64,000 nucleotides of DNA from assembly GCA_009667805.1 (NCBI GenBank), contig CM019070.1:52532451-52596450 (forward strand), written 5' to 3'. Source of the DNA: Leptobrachium leishanense. Its lineage: Eukaryota > Chordata > Amphibia > Anura > Megophryidae. Each line of letters begins with the position of its first letter. Positions within the stretch are counted from its first letter, which is position 1. Below are positions 54,963 through 64,000 of this stretch, one piece after another. Position numbers and translations under genes: made by a program. The notes below the pieces were generated by a model. It was not told the DNA's origin and did not search any database. It was given only the letters and a program-made list of their open reading frames with translations.

Positions 54963-55678
54963 AAGTGTTCCTGCGTTCTATAATCAAGCTCAATCTCAGT
55001 CGCTACACTTGAATGACAACTGAGACACAGAGCTGCATCATTGCATTTCTTCCTTTCTATTACCTCACTATTGAAGTTGAACTTGGGTGACTTACTTTCT
55101 TGCATTCTTTTCTTTTTCAAGTTCCCACCTCCTTAAAAATCACATGTTGCTCTTTTCTTTTTGTCTAGCCAGGCTTCGGCAGCAATAATTGGTGCTCTCT
55201 CAAGGTTACTCGGTCCGTCGCAACGTCGTTAACCAGAGAAGGGCTTTTGGAGACTGCATTGAGTTCAAGAATTAATTATTTTTGGCTTCTGCCGTGGAGG
55301 AATTATTCAGTTTCTGTGCGGGGAACCTTCACATGTGGATTAGGAGCGCAGATCAACATCGACTTTTATTTTTATCGCTTTTGTTTTGCTGAGGCTGTGG
55401 AAATACCAGTCTGAAAATACATAAAACACTTCCTTGTTTGGTTCTTTTGTTTTGAACATTGCAGATATATATTTTTTCCCCCATCTGCTCTGCAGTAGAG
55501 AAATAAGGGACATGGTATGAGGAAGTTTCTGATCCTATATAATGTAGTGAATCTGAGATCGGCAAGTTTTAATATGGTACGTGGGGATCCGAATACAAAC
55601 ATCGGAGCCAGCTGCACGTTTGTAGGAGTCAGGTAAAATTTATCTATATGGGTTTCTGTATGAAGGTGTAGAAATCTG
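54963..55678. other. Unassigned stretch with a possible splice acceptor
   Basis: CTTTTCTTTTTGTCTAG at 55152-55168 is acceptor-like. The frame after it stays open for about 75 codons but shows no domain. I do not call an exon. Confidence 0.35.
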
Positions 55679-55876
55679 TACCGGCTGGGTGGAGTAGAGG
55701 TAACATCACTGCTCTGCATGGAGAGAGCCTGTGGAGTCATGGGTTCAATCCCGACGAGCACCTCTCCAGTAAGTGTTCTTGGGCAAGACACCTAACGGTA
55801 CATACTCGCCACCCAGGACATACTTGAAAACGAGAGAAATCTCAATGTATCCTTCCTGGTAAAATCCTTTCTCCAA
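55679..55876 (+). repeat. tRNA-derived SINE, most complete copy
   Basis: The head CCGGCTGGGTGGAGTAGAGG and the B-box-like GGGTTCAATCCC are tRNA-like and would serve as an RNA polymerase III promoter. The body GGGCAAGACACCTAACGGTA follows, then the tail AAACGAGAGAAATCTCAATG...CCTGGTAAAATCC shared with headless copies at 20540 and 48960. It ends in CTCC and a run of A. Confidence 0.85.
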
Positions 55877-58663
55877 AAAAAAAATCTAGGGGCTAGATGG
55901 ATTTGGGGCCAAGTGGCTGTCAAGTACTCTAGGCAAAATATTTTGCCTAATTACTAATGGGATACTACAGAGTTAAATTGGGAGGGGCATGAAATGGGCA
56001 TTAAATATTAGCCCCTCTCCACACTTTCCTCTTCCTTTTTTTAACGCTTTACTATCCTTTTTAGAAAATGTCTAAATCCAAGGCTGGTCTCCCTCTGCAC
56101 CTTACTGTATTCTGGCAGCATGTCACATGACCTGGGGGGGGCACGAGCTGCACGCAGACAGCATGTCACGTGACCCCCTTTGGCATGCTAGATGCTCCAT
56201 TCAATCCAGTGGCGTCCAGAAGCCCCTGAACCTGAGAGCTGGTCGCCACTAAGCCCCTGCATTTGGAGGCCTAAACCAGCTCTCAGACCCCTCCCCTGCC
56301 TGGAGTGGTGGAAGGGGGCGAGCAGGCTCAGAGCAGTGTGACCCTCAACGTAGTCTCTCTTGTGCAATGAAAGGATATCAGGACTTAAGGAGACCTGCAA
56401 AACAATGCTTTACACATCCGAGTAGCCACATCTGTCAAGAATTACCCATGTATCCAAACTTTGCCTGGCTCCTAAAATGTGTCATACTCTTCCAGCATCA
56501 TAACTAACCTGTGGGTTCGTTGCAGTGGTCCCCAACCCTTCCTTTCTATATATAAATTCAGAAAGAAACGGCAAGTCCCTGGTCCCAGCCCTGTGTAGAC
56601 AAGACAATCCTGCTCGTGGTTCTCACCTAAAATTGATGTGCCTTTGCCTGTTATCCCCTTTGTGTCAAGGTCTGTGTGACCTTTTTTGTTCACTTGAAAC
56701 CAAGTATATCTTTAAACTGATTATCCCCTTCTGTAAGTCAATCCACTGCCTGCTAGGCACCTTGGACGGTGTAGAAATAAGGCTGTCAGCAATGTCCCGA
56801 AAACGGCATAATGTGCAGGAAGGTGATCTAAAGTTTAACAGAAGCAGTGTGAGCCTTAATCTGTTCACTGGAATACTCTGCGCCGTCAGCAAAAAACATT
56901 GGATTTTATTTCACACTTCTTAAGCATTTACAGAGGGAGAGAGGTTAGAGCTGCACTTCTGATTCTGTGCCCTTTTTTTGCCTCCTGTAGAACTGCCACA
57001 AGATTCCATTGTACATAAAAGTGCGGCGTGTGTGTGTGTATAATCGGACAGGTCAAAATTCGATTTAAACCCTTGCTTTGCATTTTGGGGCTCCATTGAG
57101 AAGAGCAACTTGACTGTTGTCAGAGTTTCACTTGTGCGTGTCTGCTTTGCTAATAGCGTGGCAAAACGTCTGTGAATTCAGGAGTATCTGCCAGTGTTTG
57201 TTTATATACCTGGGCAATTCCTTAAGGTGATAATCCAACAAGGGATATGAGGTACTGTTTTGATCTTCATAATCGATGTGATACCCACCCACTGCTGTAA
57301 TATTACTGGGAGAGTGAACCTTTTTGATGACTGGTTCGTTTAAAATAAAGGAGACCCCACACAGGTGATGGGCAAGCTAGGCGTCTCATATCAGAAGGTA
57401 TGCATGGTGCTGCAGGAGTTTAAGCAATTTGCCCTGACCCTGATGGGTTAAAAAAGAGGGATTTATAAGTAACACGTATGCCAAACCTGTGTAAGAGACC
57501 TACACGTTGACTGCTTCACTATACTTGGACCCCCTTGTGTTAAAGGGATAATTGAGTAGTGTTCAGAATTGGTGTCCTATTTAATTACTTTTCTACAAAA
57601 TAATGACTTTGCTTGTTTTTTGTAGCTAAAACCTTTTACTGAGATATCCGCATTCCTGTCTTAACTCTGTAATTTGATAGCTTTTTTTGGTAGCTTTTCT
57701 GCCACCTCTCCCACTGCACGCAACAGCAAAAATTCCCACATCTTGCAGTGCAGAAGGACGCTATGGAACGGGAAGCGGGGTCTGCAGTGTCCTGAAGGTT
57801 TCCGAATAACTGGGGCTAACGCCTCATACGTATAAAAAAATTCTAAATTCCTTTTTTCATTTTGTTGGATTTTTGGTTATGGTGTAAGGACGTGGCCCCT
57901 GAAGTCTATTTGGGAAATGTCTTCCCTGTCGCTGCAGACAAGCATTTGTTCCATGCGGATCACGGTCGTCTACATTGTCGTTTCATTTCATTTTTGGTGA
58001 ACTGCGACAAGAAGCGACTCATTCAGACATGTCTTGCTGCTGAGATGGAAAACATTTATGTAAACTCAAACTGTATTTCCAATCCGCATCAGTCATCCGA
58101 CATTATCTTCAGAACGCCAGTGACTTAAACATAGGAAGCCGGAAAGCTCTGGCGCTCATGTTTATCCGTTTCTGTCGTGCGTCTGAAGACTGCCAGTTAC
58201 CAATCCACGTGACTTTTCATTCTCGCATCTCCACACATCTCAACGCTTTATTAGCAGCCTTTACTAAACTTTTTGGTTTGTGAATTTATGTCACATGTAT
58301 TGGTTTATAGGTGTGATCATTTATATGGGTATTTATTACAGTGAAAACACTTCAGAATAACTCCTTTCTGGATTCGACTTTCTATGTCAAGTAAGTCACA
58401 AAATATTAAGCACATCCGTTCTGCTCACTGCTAGGCACTGCCGTTGCTTGTCTCCGATAGGCCATCTCCTTGGGTTTCACTTGGCAGGTCAACATTGGCA
58501 GCTCCGATCTGAAATCCGATTGTTGTGCCAGTGTGTCAATGTCCTGCAGGTAAGTAATGATGTGTAATTATTTACGGAACTTGTTAGCGCTTTATAAATA
58601 CCTGTAACCGTACCAGTATATGGGAAGATCTATTATCAGTGAACGTTTTGTAACGGTAGTTAA
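55877..58663. other. Long stretch without a supported gene
   Basis: Frames at 56525-56923 and 57862-58128 have no recognised domain. GGCGTCCAGAAGCCCC and related words near 56210-56300 look like old repeat debris. No RNA gene was seen. Confidence 0.4.
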
Positions 58664-59085
58664 GGCTAGCGTCAGATGAATGCAGTCATCACATCTGTGT
58701 CGCCGCATAGTTTTACGTCCGTCGTAGCATTGATTTGTGATCAATAGAGACCAACACACGAAGTAGGTGGTAACGGACGCCATTTAGGCCTCGACATAAA
58801 AGCGCTACGACGGACGCCCAGAGTGCACCGCGTAGCGGCCTGAGTGCATGATGAGGTGACGTCAGACACCGCATTTGCGACGTCCATCACGTCGACTCTC
58901 AGGTTTTTTTTTTGGTCTGGCTGACTGTACCTGTCATTTAATTTTAATTCATTTTGATTCCCAAATTTCCTTTTTTTTTTTTTTCTACATTCATTAAAAA
59001 CGGATCGTGTGGTGTCTACAGTATCTTACTTCAGTACGTCTGTCCGTTATGCACGCACGCAGACTGCGCTCGTCTGACATTAGCC
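58664..59085. mobile_element. Harbinger-like MITE, copy 15 (GGCTAGCGTCAGA)
   Basis: The left end is TAA|GGCTAGCGTCAGATGAATGC and the right end CTCGTCTGACATTAGCC|CAA. The interior is close to copy 9 (TTTTACGTCCGTCGTAGCA, GTGTCTACAGTATC). Confidence 0.8.
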
Positions 59086-59114
59086 CAAGTGTCACAACGC
59101 CATTCTTCGTTTAA

Positions 59115-59117
<3 letters not shown>

Positions 59118-59150
<33 letters not shown>
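59118..59150. repeat. (AT)n microsatellite
   Basis: About sixteen AT dinucleotides run into a T-stretch. Confidence 0.95.
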
Positions 59151-59160
<10 letters not shown>

Positions 59161-59356
59161 TGCCTGTTTTACTGTTAAAGTGAATACAGCAATGTTTTGC
59201 ACCACTTGGTCAGGGCTCAACAAATCCAGGGACCAGGTAGCTCCTAAATTTCTGTACTCCAAAACTATAAATCAGATACTGTGTACATAGTTTTCTTACT
59301 GGCTCCTATATGTGATGTTAATTTATTCAGCCCTGCATTAGGTGGAATCTTTTTTA

Positions 59357-59600
59357 GGCCGGGTGCACATGAGCGCACTTTGTGCACGCACTTCCAGGCG
59401 CCCGTCGCAGCCAACTGATGCTGCGACGGGGCCGGTCACATGTTCGTGCACCCGGCTAGAGATCCTCCCTGTCGATGCACGTCGACGGGGCTGCGAAGCG
59501 CTCTTTGCAGTGCTGAGGGGAGGGGCAGGCGGGCGTCGAGTGGAAGGAACGTCCACTCTCACGGACGTTCCTCTCGAAGTGCGCTCGTGTGCACCCAGCC
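59357..59600. mobile_element. Harbinger-like MITE, GGCCGGGTGCACA subfamily, copy 16
   Basis: The ends GGCCGGGTGCACATGAGCGC and CTCGTGTGCACCCAGCC are flanked by TTA on both sides. It is the shortest member (244 bp). The overlapping frames on both strands are incidental. Confidence 0.87.
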
Positions 59601-59623
59601 TTAATCGGAGACGCTTCTCATTT

Positions 59624-59695
59624 ACCCAGGACATACTTGAAAACGAGCGAAATCTCAATGTATCCTTCCTGGTAAAATACTTTGCAAATAAATTT
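59624..59695 (+). repeat. SINE/LINE tail fragment
   Basis: CCCAGGACATACTTGAAAAC, GCGAAATCTCAATG and CCTTCCTGGTAAAATAC mark the shared tail. Confidence 0.72.
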
Positions 59696-60025
59696 CTGGT
59701 GGCAACAATACTGTTGTCCTCCTTCAGTAGAAGTGCTTTTCGACGTGGTTAGTATTAAAGAATCTGTACGGGATGACATGCAATAAATAGCAGGTCTTAT
59801 CTCAAGTGACTAAGTGTAAGGTCAGCGGGATCTGACGGGAAGGAGAGGAAGATCGAATGTAGGAGATAAAAGGCAAACAGAATGGCAAAGGTATGCATCA
59901 ATGCAGTATAGTATGTTTGCCTTTATTAGCTGAATAAGAGAAATGCCACGGATTGTCATCTAGGATAGCGTTGAGGAACTGAGGGTATTGACGTTTTTGG
60001 GTTACCCCCCCCCCCACCTCATAGG
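59696..60025. other. Unassigned stretch
   Basis: No supported feature. Confidence 0.4.
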
Positions 60026-60440
60026 TGTCGGCCGGATGGAGTAGAGGTAATGTAGTGTTCTGGATAATACAAGACTTCTTGGGTTTTCATTGCCTAGTTG
60101 TTAATAAACCTATTAAACGGGTTCCCTATAACTGCACCTGGCTGCGTCTCTAGTCAGCCTCAACTGCAAGTCAAAATGGACGACCAACTGTCAACGGCCC
60201 ACCCGCCAAAAGAAACACCCACTTCCCCCCCCATTGACAGGCAACACAACTACACCAGACCTAACATCACTGCTCTAACCGTGCAGAGAGTATGTGGAGA
60301 CATGGGTTCGATCCCAGCAAGAGCACCTTTCCAGGAAGTGTCCTTGGGCAAGACACCTAACGGTACATACTCGCCACCCAGGACATACTTGCAGACGAGA
60401 GAAATCTCAAGGTATCCTTCCTGGTGAAATGCTTTCTCAA
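60026..60440 (+). repeat. tRNA-derived SINE copies, one head-only and one nearly complete
   Basis: GGCCGGATGGAGTAGAGGTA (60033-60052) is a SINE head that stops after GTGTTCTG. Near 60262 a copy resumes at TAACATCACTGCTCTAACCG and reads through the B-box-like GGGTTCGATCCC to CCTTCCTGGTGAAATGC. Either two insertions abut or one SINE was split by about 200 bp of foreign sequence. Confidence 0.72.
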
Positions 60441-60659
60441 AAAAGAGTCACTAGAGTGACAGGGATATCTGAATCGCGCAGGTCTTGATGACTCTTCCTG
60501 ATTTTGGTCACTGGAGAGATTCAGGACGAGGAGGTTGGTCTGTTCTTTTAATTTCTTCAGTTAGAAGTATAAAGACTCAGTGGATGATGGTTTTTGATGC
60601 TTGTGCTCAATGGAGAAATTCAGGGTGCAGAGGAAGGATGGTTCATGATGGTCGTGGGC

Positions 60660-60790
60660 TGTTAAACTCTGCATCCCCTGTCCTCCCCAATGTTTCCGAA
60701 CTACAACTCCCATGATTCCCTGGCCATCTATTGCGTTGAATAAATTCTGGGAATTGTAGGCATCAACATCTGGGGGGCCGTGAGCTTGGC
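60660..60790. repeat. hAT-like foldback, ACTACAACTCCCATG family
   Basis: CCGAACTACAACTCCCATG and TCTGGGAATTGTAGGCATC are mirrored halves. The outer parts TCCCCAATG and CTGGGGGGCC are eroded ends. Confidence 0.6.
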
Positions 60791-62221
60791 AGCCCCGGTA
60801 TAGACATTCAGGATGGTTAGCTCTTGATGCTTGTGGATGCTGGAAAGCTTCAGGACGTAGAGGATAAATGGTTCTTGTGTGTGTGTGTGTTCGCTGTGTG
60901 GATGCAGAGGATGCTTCTTGATGCTCGTAGTTAATGTGAGGTTGAGTGTACGGCAGGGTTCTTTATGCAAGTTGTTTCTGGAGGTTAGAGGAGAGTTGGG
61001 GTATTTGCATGAGACATTGTATACTAGATACAATCAACTAGCAAGACTATACAGATTCTTGTCATGGTGACTATTTGTGTGTGATTCTTTGTCCATGCTG
61101 TGTGAAGTGGTGGTTTTCAGCTGAAAAATGTAGGGGCAGGGGCCAAGTCCTGCAGGAACGCAGTTCCATCACTATTTTAGCAGGAGGAACTTAATTCCCT
61201 TTTGGCTGATATACTTGGACGCTGTTTTACCTTTTCTATATAGACACCATTTTATAAAACGGTCTAAGTACATAGGGAAGGTATGGGAATGACAATTTCT
61301 CAGTGTTTGCCAGAGGAATGGCATGCTCGGGCATAAAGAAGCGCTGCAGCTCTTTAGACTCCCATTAATCTTGGAGACTTGAATATGCAGAAATGCTTGC
61401 GTTCCCACTTTTATATACATATTTTTTTTAGGGCTTGACCCCTGTGTAGGGGTGTATACCATTTCAAGCTTGTTGATGTGATTAGTGGGGGGGGGGGGAA
61501 ATACAAAAGTAGGTTGCTATAGAGGGGCTACGTATGCTGCTTTAAGAACTGAGCAGCGTTTTTTTTGTTTTTTTTTTGTATTTTTGGCTGGCAGAAGCAA
61601 AGAAACACTGTTCCATGTATCACTTATTAACACCCAAGGAGTTAATGCTTTCTGGATTCTTTCTCGGTGCCAGTTGTTTTGTCTCTGTCCATCCTGTGTC
61701 CCACACGGCATTCCGGCTCATTTCATGTGCAGGCTAAGACTTGCACAGATTACACGATCCAGGAATCGAGCACGGTGTCTGTAAAGGTTTGGGCTTCTGC
61801 ACCAGCTTGACTGAAAGAAGCGGTTATTGTTGTGGCTGGCATACCGGTATGTAATTTACTAGAGCAGTCTTGCAAAATTGGTGGTTTCATAAGGAATGCA
61901 GTTTTTACAGTAAATATATTTGTGTTTGTGCCTCAGCTTCCCAATTATTAAATCGAATAAAGTTTGAGTGCAAGAGAGTGGTAACAGCATGGCGCTAGAG
62001 ATCCTAAATTGTATAGATTATGGTATAGCTATGCGTATAGTAATATACACGCATATAAGAAATGGCTTTCTCTAATGAAGGTTTCTCAATGATGGGGGGG
62101 GGGCGCATTTACCTTTGTCCAGGTGTCAAATAAGGCACCAGTACTGATATGTTTGTATATATCTGATTTCATAATACAACTAGAATGGCCATTTAACATT
62201 GGTGATTCTCATTGACATATA
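60791..62221. other. Unassigned stretch
   Basis: Apart from a (TG)n run near 60877 and a poly-G run near 61488, I see no feature. Frames at 61172-61784 have no domain. Confidence 0.4.
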
Positions 62222-63366
62222 CATTATATTGCCAAAGTTATTCGCTCACCCATCCAAATAATCAGAATTAGGTGTTCCAATCACTTCCATGGCCACAGGT
62301 TATATAAACTCAAGCACCTAGGCATGCAGACTGTTTTTACAAACATTTGTGAAAGAATGGGTCGCTCTCAGGAGCTCAGTGAATTCCAGCGTGGAACTGT
62401 GATAGGATGCCACCTGTGCAACAAATCCAGTCGTGAAATTTCCTTGCTCCTAAATATTTCAGTCAACTGTCAGCTGTAATTATAAGAACGTGGAAGTGTT
62501 TGGGAACGACAGCAACTCAGCCACGAAGTGGTGGGCCACGTAAACTGACCGAGCGGGGTCAGTGGATGCTGAGGAGCATAGTGCGAAGAGGCCACCAACT
62601 TTCTACAGAGTCAATCGCTACAGACCTCCAAACGTCATGTGGCCTTAAGATTAGCTCAAGAACAGTGTGCAGAGAGCTTCATGGAATGGGTTTCCATGGC
62701 CGAGCAGCTGCATCCAAGCCATACATCACCAAGTGCAATGCAAAGCGTCGGATGCAGTGGTGTAAAGCACGCAGCCACTGGACTCTAGAGCAGTGGAGAT
62801 GCGTTCTCTGGAGTGACGAATCGCGCTTCTCCATCTGGCAATCTGATGGACGAGTCTGGGTTTGGCGAACGGTACTTGTCTGACTGCATTGTGCCAAGTG
62901 TAAAATTTGGAGGGGGGGATTGATTATGGTGTGGGGTTGTTTTTCAGGAGCTGGGCTTGGCCCCTTAGTTCCAGGGAAAGGAACTCTGAATGCTTCAGCA
63001 TACCAAGACATTTTGGACAATTCCATGCTCCCAACTTTGTGGGAACAGTTTGGGGCTAGCCCCTTCCTCTTCCAACATGACTGTGCACCAGTGCACAAAG
63101 CAAGGTCCATAAAGACATGGATGACAGAGCCAGGCCTTCTCGTCCATCAGTGTGTAAACTCACAAATGCGCTTCTGGAAGAATGGTCAAAAATTCCCATA
63201 AACACACTCCTAAACCTTGTGGACAGCCTTCCTAGAAGAGTTGAAGCTGTTATAGCTGCAAAGGGTGGACCGACATCATATTGAACCCTATGGATTAGGA
63301 ATGGGATGTCACTTAAGTTCATATGCGAGTCAATGCAGGTGAGCGAATACTTTTGGAAATATAGTG
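62222..63366 (+). mobile_element. Tc1-type DNA transposon, defective
   Basis: The ends ATTATATTGCCAAAGTTATTC and the mirrored GCGAATACTTTTGGAAATATAGTG lie between TA dinucleotides (62220-62221 and 63367-63368). The non-coding parts carry ATCAGAATTAGGTGTTCCAATC and CATCATATTGAACCCTATGG, familiar from a Tc1 family widespread in fish and frogs. It appears full-length at both ends but with internal deletions. Confidence 0.92.
62357..63262 (+). pseudogene. Tc1 transposase, frameshifted and internally deleted
   Basis: The start codon at 62357 begins MGRSQELSEFQRGTV, the N-terminal helix-turn-helix. A frameshift near 62460-62470 leads to the second DNA-binding helix-turn-helix (PRSGGPRKLTERGQWMLRSIV) and the catalytic domain with its first Asp in VLWSDESRF. 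A deletion near 62865 truncates the frame at VWRTVLV. The reading resumes at 62920 with [20 protein letters not shown] and the second Asp in [14 protein letters not shown] further deletion after WMTEPG removes the segment that would hold the third acidic residue (DD34E). The protein could not catalyse cut-and-paste transposition. Confidence 0.9.
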
Positions 63367-63368
63367 TA

Positions 63369-64000
63369 TTTTTCTCTAAGACTGATTTCATAAATACCCT
63401 GGATTAAGAGAGCGGGTGTTCTACACCAATACAGTGTGTTACATTGCTTACACAGCATTCCTAGGAACAGCAGGAAACCAGGATGTGGCTGAAAAAAACA
63501 TCAGCCGTGTCCTTGTTTCAGCCCCTGGACTTTGAGTCAGCGCATCTTTATTTTTCTTTTCATCACAATTTGTATTTTGTTACACAGCCCTCGGGATACT
63601 GACGGCTCTTTATGCTCCGCATCTTCCTTGCTCACAGTATGGGATGAGGGTCTCTTCTATACTTTGCATGGGGTTGAACTGATATCAGGTTATTGTGTGA
63701 CAAGACGGGTCAGGTGTAAAACACAAAAGATTGGTCCACAAATCTGGTTTTCAAACTAAAAAGGTAGAAATATAACTTGTATGTTGATTTTATAAAAACT
63801 ATATAACTTGGCAAGACTTTTCAGAGATTTATGCTGCTACAATAGAACATTGAGAGACTATCTTTTACAAGTGGATCCATAACCAGGAGTTTCCTCCAGC
63901 TTGCTGGCAGACTGTCTTGAAGTGGACATGATGCATGCATTGGTTGTTACTGCTGGTGAAAATCTACATGTGACTTTATTATTTTATTCTATAGTAAGTT
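63369..64000. other. Unassigned stretch to the window edge
   Basis: No supported gene, RNA or repeat. Confidence 0.4.

Noticed and set aside
55169..55410. Possible exon with a 75-codon open frame after TTTTTGTCTAG
   Set aside because: No protein similarity that I can see; a 36 bp exon to AAG|GTTACT is possible but unsupported.
55700..55760. Functional tRNA gene
   Set aside because: Only A/B-box-like remnants are present; no cloverleaf, and it is joined to a SINE body.

Overview
The window looks like intergenic or intronic DNA from a large, repeat-rich vertebrate genome, most likely a frog (anuran amphibian). I infer this from the mix of elements: Ty3-type LTR retrotransposons, an L1-clade LINE, Penelope-like and tRNA-SINE debris, swarms of PIF/Harbinger-like and hAT foldback elements, a Kolobok-like TTAA element and a Tc1 element. 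I found no bacterial genes, no CRISPR array, no rRNA gene and no functional tRNA gene. The species is inference.

Region by region. 1-12.2 kb is a stack of retroelements on the minus strand: a sushi-type Ty3 pol fragment at the window edge, an L1 endonuclease/reverse transcriptase fragment, and one full-length Ty3 element (3590-11675) with 933 and 940 bp LTRs, a CACA target duplication, a polypurine tract and a broken gag-pol. Its Gag resembles the PNMA family of domesticated vertebrate Gags. 12.3-14.3 kb is a giant inverted repeat that holds a hammerhead-ribozyme-like motif at its centre and has taken a TA-flanked transposon into one arm only; the other arm keeps the empty site. 15-36.5 kb is dominated by short GGC...GCC terminal-inverted-repeat elements with 3 bp target duplications, plus hAT, Kolobok-like, SINE and foldback elements.

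37.3-40.4 kb holds the only host-gene signal I can support: a GC-rich stretch with an NRF1-like site, a perfect CRE and a plausible first exon ending in a good splice donor (37555), followed at once by a 2.6 kb C-rich minisatellite built on an ACTGTATGCTACCCC core. If the gene is real it runs on the plus strand, and most of the remaining window would be its first intron. I could not identify the gene or any certain second exon.

40.4-64 kb is again transposon debris. The clearest part is a nest at 49868-53839: an hAT element with a perfect 8 bp duplication contains a second hAT (perfect 8 bp duplication) and a GGC-type element, and the latter contains a poly(A) retroposon with a 14 bp duplication. 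A Tc1 copy with a frameshifted and internally deleted transposase lies at 62222-63366. No intact protein-coding gene is complete in this window; nearly all long open frames are transposon remnants or readings of the minisatellite.
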